NCBI GenBank assembly: GCA_002454425.1
Contig: DKIV01000031.1
Span: forward strand, 1 to 5,799
Direction: 5' to 3'
From: Sphingobacteriaceae bacterium UBA6709
Lineage (GTDB): Bacteria > Bacteroidota > Bacteroidia > Sphingobacteriales > Sphingobacteriaceae
Length of the DNA: 5,799 nt
This document shows positions 1 through 5,799 of this stretch, piece by piece. The notes beneath the pieces were generated by a model, which was not told where the DNA came from, made no database searches, and saw only the letters and a list, made by a program, of their open reading frames with translations. The translations under genes were made by a program, and so were the position numbers. How positions within the stretch are numbered: the first letter of the stretch is position 1; every line of letters begins with the position of its first letter.

Positions 1-235
1 AATTGAGTCCGTCGAGAAGAGCTTATTAAATCCGTCTCTGTTAGCATATGTTTCTAAGAGAATCGGCTCCTCGGGCTACCTTTTAAAAAGAAAGGGCTGG
101 AATTACTATCGCCGGGATCAGGGATTAAATTTTGAAGACATTCTGAATTATAAGTTAACGGGCAATATTCTTAAGAAATATACCTCAAGCTTTGGCCTTG
201 ACGCCTACATGACCATGGAGCACTTCCTGAAGTGA
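1..235 (+). CDS. 3' end of an unidentified protein (partial, C-terminal 77 residues)
   Basis: The frame starting at base 2 stays open for 77 codons and ends at TGA 233-235; the gene begins outside the window. I do not recognise the family. The visible tail is basic and aromatic-rich. It has the stretch NPSLLAYVSKRIGSSGYLL, a cluster KRKGWNYYRR, then GLNFEDILNYKL, and ends TMEHFLK. There is no membrane segment or signal in the part seen, so a cytoplasmic protein is more likely than a membrane one. That is inference from a fragment. The other forward frames in this interval are interrupted, and the residue mix is protein-like, which supports real coding. The downstream gene starts 159 bases later, so an operon with it is possible but not shown. 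Confidence 0.7.
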   Translation, partial: IESVEKSLLNPSLLAYVSKRIGSSGYLLKRKGWNYYRRDQGLNFEDILNYKLTGNILKKYTSSFGLDAYMTMEHFLK

Positions 236-357
236 AGATAGCGTGATCATATTAAGACTGGCTATTATCGGAGTATTATGCATTTAGGAGCTGTCGCTAT
301 TAAAAGACACCTTTGAGTCATTCGAGGCATTGAGAGGGGGAACTGAGTAAAGTCTAG

Positions 358-393
358 CGGCGATAATCCGAAGATTTAATTGAGCATTATTTG
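358..393 (+). promoter_or_regulatory. Upstream motif pair CGGCGATAA ... GAGCATTA ... TTTG
   Basis: CGGCGATAA at 358-366 and GAGCATTA at 382-389 are followed at once by TTTG, two bases before the ATG at 395. The same two words occur in the same order before the minus-strand peptidase gene (4882-4915). The final TTTG resembles the end of the Bacteroidota -7 element (TAnnTTTG), but the spacing does not fit that consensus. It also lies too close to the ATG for an ordinary leader. The role is therefore unknown: operator, leader element or coincidence. Confidence 0.25.
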
Positions 394-394
394 T

Positions 395-1969
395 ATGAAG
401 CAGTCTGATTTTTCTCTTTATAGTCTACAGTTGCTAAGATTGTTCTGTCTTGGTGTTTGTACAATATGTTTCATTGGTTGCAATTCTTCTAACAGTCCAA
501 GGTTGATGTCAAACGAAGTTCAGGGAGTTCTCAATTCTCTGGAGCCGGAAAAAGCTGATTCGCTTACAGAAGAGCTGTCTCATCTTAAACAATCCGATAG
601 TTCACAATATAACAGTCTTTGTTTTTTAATTAGCGCAGCGGCACGACGCAGCGTTGTCCAGGAGGACAGCGACAATGGTTTCAATGCCGAAATTCATGCT
701 CTTAGCGCAGGTCAACTAATTCAGCATGTACGCTTAGCTCATAGATACGGTTGGCCTTTGGTTAGCACCGGTGTTGTTTCGGTGAATGCCTTCAGGGAAT
801 ACGTATTGCCTTACCGCTTAAGTACGGAACCATTAAATAATTGGAGAGAAGCGTGTTTGAACGGAAGCTTCGCTCGAGAAAATATAAAGGACACCGCCTC
901 GCTCATTAGGGTAGTTTCTAAAATTAATAGCATTGTACGACAGAATTTTGTATTTGATTATCGGGCTGCTTTTGCGCGTGACCAAAACTGGAAGCAATTG
1001 TATAGATCAAAGCGGGGAGATTGTTTTTCCATGGTGGCCTTGGCGGCTTTCCCCCTTAGGGCCGTTGGAGTACCGGTAACCTATGATTTAATCAATAGCT
1101 GGGGAAATGTAAATGGAGGACAACATGTATGGAATGTGGTGGTTCGCGATGATCAAAAATTTTATCCATTTATGGGATGTGAGTCTGATCCGGGGCGAAA
1201 TTATTTGCCTTTTACTTTATACAAATCGCTTGTTAAAAGATCCGCTAAAATTTTTCGGAATCAATTTAGCGAAAATGATCCCGTACTGTCAGCGTTGCAA
1301 AAGGACGGATTGCTGCATTATGTAAAAATGGAGAGTCCTTATTTTAAGGACGTAACCTCTTTATATACCCCGACCTCCGATATTTGTCTCAGTCCAACTA
1401 TTAAAGGTAATAAGTGGACATTTATTAATGTTTTTTCAAATGGGCGTTGGACTCCTGTTTTCGCGGAATGCAATAAACAGCCAACGGTTAAAGGCAAAAA
1501 TCGAAAAATTCGCTTTCACTCCATGGCAAGAGAGATGCTTTATATTGTATCTGCTCCAGATCTTCAGGTTTCGCCCTACGTTACGAATCCTTTTTTTCTC
1601 GACAGTGTTGGGGAATTAAAGGTCTTCACTATTGATCGTAAAGTTCGTATAAATATTGTTTTAACTGAGGTATGTTCAAAGCTTGCTGCAATGATGGCGT
1701 CTTTTCAACGTGGCTTAAAAGGAAATGCACTGGACGATTATCAGAGCGACATTTACAACGGTGTAAAACGTAACGTCCCCAAGGATAGACGCCTTTATTC
1801 TCTCTATTTCTGGGATAAGGAATGGATACCCGGAGCACGCGCGGTGGCAAATGATGGGAAGCTCTTATTTAGAAATTTACCGTCAGGTACTCTATACAAA
1901 CTCTCGGGAAACGAAAATAAAACAGACAGGCCTTTTGCGGTTATCGGTCATCAGGTAATTTGGTTTTAA
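395..1969 (+). CDS. Transglutaminase-like domain lipoprotein
   Basis: Predicted 524-residue exported protein with a papain-like transglutaminase core. Whether it cross-links, cleaves or only binds peptides is unknown. Residues 1-29 form a lipoprotein-type signal: R15, a hydrophobic run, then FIGC with C29 as the likely lipidated Cys (F at -3 is a weak lipobox). Residues 135-151 read EYVLPYR...EPLNNWR, which I recall from Bacteroidota transglutaminase proteins of this layout. The core follows: RGDC with C210 as nucleophile, then GGQHVWN with H244. The next strand, FYPFMGCESDPG, lacks Asp at the usual third-residue position; E263 or D265 lie near. The C-terminal ~250 residues look beta-rich, with YFWDKEW at 471-477 and the end ...HQVIWF. 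An in-frame TTG at 380 would add five residues; I prefer ATG 395 because it gives the shorter signal n-region. No Shine-Dalgarno is present before either start, as is usual in this phylum. The gene converges on the peptidase gene. Confidence 0.85.
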   Translation: MKQSDFSLYSLQLLRLFCLGVCTICFIGCNSSNSPRLMSNEVQGVLNSLEPEKADSLTEELSHLKQSDSSQYNSLCFLISAAARRSVVQEDSDNGFNAEIHALSAGQLIQHVRLAHRYGWPLVSTGVVSVNAFREYVLPYRLSTEPLNNWREACLNGSFARENIKDTASLIRVVSKINSIVRQNFVFDYRAAFARDQNWKQLYRSKRGDCFSMVALAAFPLRAVGVPVTYDLINSWGNVNGGQHVWNVVVRDDQKFYPFMGCESDPGRNYLPFTLYKSLVKRSAKIFRNQFSENDPVLSALQKDGLLHYVKMESPYFKDVTSLYTPTSDICLSPTIKGNKWTFINVFSNGRWTPVFAECNKQPTVKGKNRKIRFHSMAREMLYIVSAPDLQVSPYVTNPFFLDSVGELKVFTIDRKVRINIVLTEVCSKLAAMMASFQRGLKGNALDDYQSDIYNGVKRNVPKDRRLYSLYFWDKEWIPGARAVANDGKLLFRNLPSGTLYKLSGNENKTDRPFAVIGHQVIWF

Positions 1970-1981
1970 GGTAGTGTATAG

Positions 1982-2029
1982 CATACAGAAGGCGCAAATC
2001 TATGCGATTGATGCGCCCTCTTGTGTATG
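1982..2029. terminator. Bulged hairpin between convergent genes, probable bidirectional terminator
   Basis: Nested inverted repeats lie in the 71-base gap between the two stop codons. The outer arms are CATAC 1982-1986 and GTATG 2025-2029. The inner arms are GGCGC 1991-1995 and GCGCC 2013-2017. AATC 1997-2000 pairs with GATT 2006-2009 around a 5-base loop. The stem has bulges and no clean T-run on either side, so it is not a textbook intrinsic terminator. Its position between converging genes is the main argument for the call. Confidence 0.5.
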
Positions 2030-2040
2030 TTAATTACGAT

Positions 2041-4872
2041 TTAATTCTTCGGCTTCACCATGTCAAATCCGAGGTTTTTTCCTTTGTCGACAGCAGGAAC
2101 ACCGCGCTCCATCCAAACAGGAGCTGGTGCGCCTTTAAGATAATGGTCGAAGAACTGTTGTTCCCGGTGTTGAATGTCTTTTCTGTTTATCCGCTTTACG
2201 AGATTATGTGCTTCGTCATTGTAGTTTAGCATCCATACAGGCTTCCCCAGACGCCGTAAGGCAGTGAACATTTCGATTCCCTGATACCAGGGCACCGCGC
2301 CATCGGCGTCATTGGCCATGATAACCACAGGTGTATGTACAGCCGGAAGATGAAATAATGGCGAATTTTCAATGTAGAGTTCCGGCTTCTCCCAAATCGT
2401 GGCGCCAATACGGCTTTGGGTCTTTTCATATTGAAACTGCCTGTTCATGCCGGTTTCCCATCGTATACCCCCATAAGCCGAGAACATATTTACTACAGGC
2501 GCGCCGGCCCATGCCGCGGCATACATATTTGTGCGTGTAATCAGATGCGCAACCTGATAGCCTCCCCAGCTTTGCCCCTGTATTCCGATCTTGTCGCGCT
2601 GTACCCAGGAGAACTTTTTGAGAGCTTCCACTCCGGAATTGATATATTCCTCTGCCGAGCGTCCCGGATGCCCGGTTTCATAGCTGATGTCCGGAGCGAA
2701 AACAAGATAGCCACGACTCACAAAAAATGAGATGTTCAGGCGGGAGGGGGTAGGAGCGGGGGCGATGTATTGAAAAAGCTTATCCGAGAGCTTCTCGTAG
2801 AAGTATACAATCATCGGATAGCTTCGGGAAGGATCAAAATCTTCAGGTTTATACAAAATGCCCTCCGATGTGTGACCCTGTGGCGTTGTCCATTTAAAAA
2901 GCTCGGCGCTACCCCAGTTGTAACCCTGTTGCCATGGATTTATATCGCTGAGCTTCTGCTCTGCTCTGAATCCTGCGGAAACATATAGATCCGGACTTCT
3001 TTTATAGTTTTCCTTTCGGTAGATCAGCTCGCTGGCGTTTTGAGCCAGGAAGGGTCTCGAGTAGCTCACGCTGTCCATGACAAGTTTTTGGGGCGCGGTA
3101 CTGCCTTTAACTGTCGTGCTATACCATCCGGCCATCTTGCTTTCGGTATTGAAAGCGTCAAGATACAATCGTTGATCTGCCTTAACGATTGCCGGCATAT
3201 CGCGTTTTCTTTCCTCGCGACCGTCATGAAGATCGTAATATCTGAAGCGCAGCTTATGCTGGCGACCATATCCTTTGGTTAGATTTTGTGCATGCCCCGT
3301 GCCCGGCGAAAACTTCCAGATATCGTACCTGTCATATAAAAAGACATCTTTATCATCATCGCTGAAGGCAGATATTCCGTATGCTGATGGCATATCGGGA
3401 ACGTCATTCAGTTCATCAAAGAAGGCGAGCTTTGTTTGACGTGTCAGGTTGCGCTGTTGTTGCGTGGCCATATCATAGGAGTACCAGGAGCTGTCGCTGC
3501 TGCTGAACCACACCGCATAGCGGCCTTTGGGCGAAAGATATGCCTTGCCATCCGCGTCGGTGGCTATGCTCTTCCTGCTGCCGTCTTTCAGCGAGACGGT
3601 AAACACCTCTCTGATGCCGGAGCCTAACCACTGGCTTTCTACGCGGTGACCGTAATTAGTCGTGCCTAGCGCCACATCGGCATTCCCCTTGTCGCCCAGA
3701 TCCAACAGAGGAAGCTTGTCGTCAGCAAGCTGAATCATCCGGTTGCGGTTCGTCAGGTCGAGCATTGCCAGATAACTACGCTTTAATTCCTTGTCCTTGT
3801 TCTTTAATTGATAAGGCTGTAAATAGTCGTCTTTATAATTCCAAATATCCACGGAGGGTATCTCGGTTTCCGCCAGCGACGTGTCGCGAGGCGTTCTTTG
3901 TTCTGCTGTGCCAAAGAACAAGCGCTTGCTATTCTCGCTAAATTTCACTTCCCCATGCATGCTTACTTCCCAATGTTCGGGCATGCCTGCGGTGTTGCTG
4001 TTTATTACGACCTCTGCGCTATCCTTACCTTGACGGAAATAGTAAAGCATGTTTCCGCCAGCGATCCCCGCTTTAGTGGAACCCTCCGCTGTAAAAGCCA
4101 GCTGTAGTCCCGACTTGTCGAAACTCAGATTTCCATATTTGGGGGCTGCTGAAGCGATTTTCTGAGTCTTTTCTTTCTCTGGAAAATAAATAAACACACC
4201 ATTGCCGCTTGCGGAATCTTTTTTATTGTGATAGCGTGCGAAAGCAACGAAGCGGCCGTCCTCGCTCATGATGTATTCATTTACATCCTCAAAGAGCTTT
4301 TCCTTTCCGCTTTTTAACTCAATAATATGTAGCCTGCCGGGGATAGCTTGCTTCTCTCCATCTTTCTCTTTCTCATTTCCTTTTGGCTTACTCTTCTCCT
4401 TTTCTTTGTCGAATTCTTTGTATACCAAAATTGCCGAGCCTTTTTCAGGAATTAAAAACGATTCAAGGCGTGGGAACTTTTTTAACAGAAACGTTGAGTT
4501 ATCCAGCAGTCCCAATGAGTCCTTCGGCATCTCGGAGGCCTTTTTCTTTTTTGCCCGCGCTGCTTTAAGCTCGGCAAACGTTGGCTTAATCAGAAACGCA
4601 GTATAGCGTGAATCGCTGGTGAATTCAGCTTCATCGCCGCGCGCGATCTCTTTGGAAATTGCCTTCACGCGATTCCTCACGATAAGGTTTCCATCGCCCT
4701 CTTGCGGGTTGACAGAAAATACGATCCATTGTCCGTTGGCGGAAATGCTCTCCGAATTTATACTCTGCCACTTATCGTATACATCGTGATCAAGAGGCTT
4801 TTTTGTGTTTTGTGCAAACGTTGAAAGACCAACAGCGATGAAAGGAATTGTAAAGAGGTGTGTAAATTTCAT
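2041..4872 (-). CDS. Secreted S9-family (prolyl oligopeptidase-like) serine peptidase
   Basis: A 943-residue exported serine peptidase that probably cleaves oligopeptides in the periplasm or outside the cell. The N-terminus MKFTHLFTIPF...STFA-Q is a Sec signal with likely cleavage after A20. Residues ~25-650 form the beta-propeller-like region that in S9 enzymes gates access to the active site. It carries Lys-rich stretches at 104-111 (AARAKKKK) and 155-175 (DKEKEKSKPKGNEKEKDGEKQ in outline). The alpha/beta-hydrolase domain starts near 660, with YPMIVYFYEK at 685-694. The triad is complete: S768 in GQSWGGYQ, D857 in NDADGAVPW, H889 in DEAHN. At about 940 residues it is longer than classic prolyl oligopeptidase (~700) but similar to large Bacteroidota S9 proteins, as I recall them. 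The subfamily and cleavage preference cannot be read from sequence alone. A TTG at 4884 would add MSLR; ATG 4872 is chosen because the signal peptide starts there. Transcribed toward the transglutaminase-like gene, 71 bases apart. Confidence 0.93.
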   Translation of the reverse strand: MKFTHLFTIPFIAVGLSTFAQNTKKPLDHDVYDKWQSINSESISANGQWIVFSVNPQEGDGNLIVRNRVKAISKEIARGDEAEFTSDSRYTAFLIKPTFAELKAARAKKKKASEMPKDSLGLLDNSTFLLKKFPRLESFLIPEKGSAILVYKEFDKEKEKSKPKGNEKEKDGEKQAIPGRLHIIELKSGKEKLFEDVNEYIMSEDGRFVAFARYHNKKDSASGNGVFIYFPEKEKTQKIASAAPKYGNLSFDKSGLQLAFTAEGSTKAGIAGGNMLYYFRQGKDSAEVVINSNTAGMPEHWEVSMHGEVKFSENSKRLFFGTAEQRTPRDTSLAETEIPSVDIWNYKDDYLQPYQLKNKDKELKRSYLAMLDLTNRNRMIQLADDKLPLLDLGDKGNADVALGTTNYGHRVESQWLGSGIREVFTVSLKDGSRKSIATDADGKAYLSPKGRYAVWFSSSDSSWYSYDMATQQQRNLTRQTKLAFFDELNDVPDMPSAYGISAFSDDDKDVFLYDRYDIWKFSPGTGHAQNLTKGYGRQHKLRFRYYDLHDGREERKRDMPAIVKADQRLYLDAFNTESKMAGWYSTTVKGSTAPQKLVMDSVSYSRPFLAQNASELIYRKENYKRSPDLYVSAGFRAEQKLSDINPWQQGYNWGSAELFKWTTPQGHTSEGILYKPEDFDPSRSYPMIVYFYEKLSDKLFQYIAPAPTPSRLNISFFVSRGYLVFAPDISYETGHPGRSAEEYINSGVEALKKFSWVQRDKIGIQGQSWGGYQVAHLITRTNMYAAAWAGAPVVNMFSAYGGIRWETGMNRQFQYEKTQSRIGATIWEKPELYIENSPLFHLPAVHTPVVIMANDADGAVPWYQGIEMFTALRRLGKPVWMLNYNDEAHNLVKRINRKDIQHREQQFFDHYLKGAPAPVWMERGVPAVDKGKNLGFDMVKPKN

Positions 4873-4881
4873 TCTTAGTGA

Positions 4882-4915
4882 CAAATTAATGCTCGTAAGC
4901 GATGTGTTATCGCCG
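4882..4915 (-). promoter_or_regulatory. Upstream motif pair CGGCGATAA ... GAGCATTA ... ATTTG before the peptidase gene
   Basis: Read on the minus strand, CGGCGATAA (4915-4907) and GAGCATTA (4894-4887) are separated by 12 bases. ATTTG follows, and the peptidase ATG starts ten bases after it. Both words recur in the same order before the gene at 395, where the spacer is 15 bases. No clear -33 TTTG element lies at the right distance upstream, so this is not called a standard Bacteroidota promoter. Confidence 0.25.
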
Positions 4916-4929
4916 GAAGATCAAAGAAA

Positions 4930-4944
4930 ACCATAATAAATGGT
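4930..4944. repeat. Short inverted repeat ACCAT-AATAA-ATGGT in the peptidase leader
   Basis: Perfect 5-base arms (4930-4934 and 4940-4944) around a 5-base spacer, inside an AT-rich stretch about 60-75 bases before the peptidase start. Size and place would suit a small operator or a leader hairpin. It is short enough to occur by chance in AT-rich DNA. Confidence 0.25.
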
Positions 4945-5016
4945 AGCGCGATAAAAAAATATAAAGAAATGGACAAAAAACTAGTCTCCCTGTTTAAAAT
5001 GAGTTGAGTTCTGTTT

Positions 5017-5136
5017 TTAATTGTCATCTTTCGTTGTTATTGAGTTGATCGTTGTCGGATCTTCTGAATTCAGGCGATGCAAATAGTTGTCTATGCTGAG
5101 CTCAGCTCCAAACGTTCTCATTCTTCGTATAATCAT
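5017..5136 (-). CDS. Possible small ORF, 39 residues, unknown
   Basis: An ATG at 5136 opens a frame for MIIRRMRTFGAELSIDNYLHRLNSEDPTTINSITTKDDN and stops at TAA 5017-5019. The frame is open for a further ten codons upstream, so a slightly longer form from an alternative start is possible. The N-terminus is basic; the C-terminus is polar and acidic. There is no signal, membrane segment or known motif, and I do not recognise it. It lies 144 bases upstream of the peptidase start on the same strand, so it could be a leader peptide, a separate small gene or noise. The residue mix is plausible for a real protein, but length alone cannot support it. Confidence 0.2.
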   Translation of the reverse strand: MIIRRMRTFGAELSIDNYLHRLNSEDPTTINSITTKDDN

Positions 5137-5193
5137 GCCGCTCAAAAGCAATAATCGAAGGCAGTTTTAAGGGAGCAATAAACTCGAATTAGT

Positions 5194-5210
5194 CACCTGA
5201 GATCCACCTG
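5194..5210. repeat. Paired CACCTG hexamers, 11-base period
   Basis: CACCTG occurs at 5194-5199 and 5205-5210, one helical turn apart, just beyond the stop of the minus-strand fragment that ends at 5215. A single copy recurs at 5452-5457, and a matching pair (the second copy CATCTG) lies at 5764-5780. Such same-face pairs are typical of protein-binding sites, including transposase sites at element ends. Which protein would bind here is unknown. Confidence 0.4.
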
Positions 5211-5661
5211 AATCTTACACTTTTTTGCGGGGGATGGACGCTTGCACCACACCAGCCCTCAGCGAGCTTCCGTCAAAAACATCAGGAACACTCAGGAGGT
5301 TTAGTCCGCTTTTACCAAATTCCCGAATCATTGCAAGCCGATGCCCCTGGTTGTTGATGTCCGCTCAATTAGCTTAACCGCCTTGCCTGTGAGACCACTT
5401 TTCCCGCGCTTTGAAATTCCTGCCATAACGATTCAAATTTAACTTTTCTGCCACCTGAGCCCTCCCGGTGAATCGGAGTTGTCAGTCACACTGCAATGGG
5501 TACCGGCACACAGCGCTGACAGAACAAAGATGAAGCAATCTTTTTCGCCCGTCAAGGCCATGTCCTTCAGTTGCTTATCTCTTCATCGCTCGATCCATTC
5601 CTTCGCAGCAAAACTCGCATGATCTTCTGCTGATCCATAAGCACAAGCGACTTACTTTGCC

Positions 5662-5711
5662 TGTCAGGAGCAGTGCAAACTTGTCCTATGATGTCGCATT
5701 ATGTCACATCA
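5662..5711. repeat. TGTC tetramers on a 10-base period, including a 21-base dyad
   Basis: TGTC begins at 5662, 5682, 5692 and 5702, exact multiples of 10 bases. The last two units are near-identical 10-mers (ATGTCGCATT at 5691-5700, ATGTCACATC at 5701-5710). The span 5690-5710 is also an imperfect palindrome whose 10-base arms match at 8 positions around A/T 5700. Phased repeats with an overlapping dyad suggest a bound protein. The array lies 24-72 bases upstream of the minus-strand ATG at 5638, where an operator or an element end would sit. Confidence 0.4.
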
Positions 5712-5763
5712 AAATACCCAAGCGACGCCTGCCCAGGTCATACACCTACCCGCCGCTTGTACC

Positions 5764-5780
5764 CACCTGCTACCCATCTG
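5764..5780. repeat. CACCTG/CATCTG pair, 11-base period
   Basis: CACCTG at 5764-5769 and CATCTG at 5775-5780 repeat the 11-base spacing of the pair at 5194-5210. CACCTA at 5743-5748 lies 21 bases (two turns) before. The two pairs have the same orientation, so they are not simple inverted ends of one element. Confidence 0.3.
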
Positions 5781-5799
5781 TTCCGAGACTGACTCAGAA

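Larger units (their letters stand above)
5137..5799. other. Gene-poor interval with fragmentary frames and short repeats
   Basis: About 660 bases with no convincing gene on either strand. Minus-strand frames stay open only in pieces: 5567-5638 (starts MDQQKIMRVLLRRNGSSDEE), 5439-5582 (47 codons), 5328-5426 (starts MAGISKRGKSGL) and 5215-5364 (49 codons, ends QASIPRKKV). They overlap and sit in different frames, as would be left by a coding region damaged by small indels. The 5638 start has a loose resemblance to the N-terminus of helix-turn-helix transposases such as IS21-type IstA, but this is too weak to name a family. Arrays of CACCTG and TGTC words lie near the two ends. No tRNA or other known RNA was recognised. 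Confidence 0.45.

Noticed and set aside
242..286. 14-residue hydrophobic ORF starting at GTG 242 (ILRLAIIGVLCI in outline)
   Set aside because: Too short, with a non-ATG start and no ribosome-binding support; such runs are common by chance in AT-rich spacers.
380..394. TTG at 380 as the start of the transglutaminase-like gene
   Set aside because: It would add MSIIC ahead of the lipoprotein signal and falls inside the shared upstream motif; ATG 395 gives a normal signal peptide.
1629..1850. Minus-strand 73-codon ORF within the transglutaminase-like gene
   Set aside because: Antisense shadow of a well-supported coding frame, with no protein features of its own.
2416..2730. Plus-strand 104-codon ORF inside the peptidase gene
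   Set aside because: Opposite-strand shadow across the catalytic Ser region of the S9 peptidase, which is clearly the real frame.
4880..4985. Bacteroidota-type promoter (-33 TTTG, -7 TAnnTTTG) before the peptidase gene
   Set aside because: Partial -7 look-alikes are present (TTTCTTTG, TTAATTTG, TATATTTT), but none has a TTTG at the required distance upstream.
5234..5377. Plus-strand 47-codon ORF starting MDACTTPALSEL
   Set aside because: It is the antisense of the minus-strand fragment 5215-5364, which has the more protein-like residue mix. Short and without any motif.
5480..5521. Inverted repeat TGTCAG (5480-5485) / CTGACA (5516-5521) around a GGTACC centre
   Set aside because: Only six paired bases around a 30-base loop; the inner sequence does not continue the stem, so it is weak as a hairpin or an element end.
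5701..5799. Plus-strand frame from ATG 5701 (starts MSHQNTQATPAQV) open to the window end
   Set aside because: Only 33 codons are visible, with no motif, and the ATG is part of the TGTC repeat array. It could be a gene start cut by the window edge, but nothing beyond openness supports it.

Overview
The window looks like a chromosomal segment from a Bacteroidota bacterium, most likely of the Sphingobacteriia type (Pedobacter/Mucilaginibacter/Sphingobacterium-like). This is inferred from mid-40s GC, the absence of Shine-Dalgarno sequences before the two large genes, a Sec signal ending in the common '...FAQ' form, and two protein types frequent in that phylum: a transglutaminase-like lipoprotein and a large secreted S9 peptidase. 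No marker gene fixes the genus.

Layout. Positions 1-235 hold the 3' end of an unidentified plus-strand gene. After a 159-base spacer comes a plus-strand gene (395-1969) for a putative lipoprotein with a transglutaminase-like Cys/His core (C210, H244). It converges on a large minus-strand gene (2041-4872) for a secreted prolyl-oligopeptidase-family serine peptidase with a complete triad (S768, D857, H889). The 71-base spacer between the two stops carries a bulged hairpin that probably ends transcription from both sides. Upstream of the peptidase gene lies an AT-rich leader with a small inverted repeat, then a possible 39-residue ORF (5017-5136, minus).

The last ~660 bases (5137-5799) hold no convincing gene. 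They contain short overlapping minus-strand frame fragments, a set of TGTC tetramers on a 10-base period that includes a 21-base imperfect dyad, and repeated CACCTG hexamers, including a pair 11 bases apart near each end of the interval. This looks more like the decayed remnant of a mobile element than an active gene, but its family is not established.

How the genes work together. Both complete genes encode proteins sent through the inner membrane: one is probably lipid-anchored, the other soluble in the periplasm or secreted. They are convergent, so they do not form an operon. Both have the 9-mer CGGCGATAA followed by the 8-mer GAGCATTA just before the start codon, a shared feature worth testing. 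No phage, CRISPR, toxin-antitoxin or obvious new defence system is visible. The least explained parts are the repeat-rich gene desert at the right end and the shared upstream motif pair.
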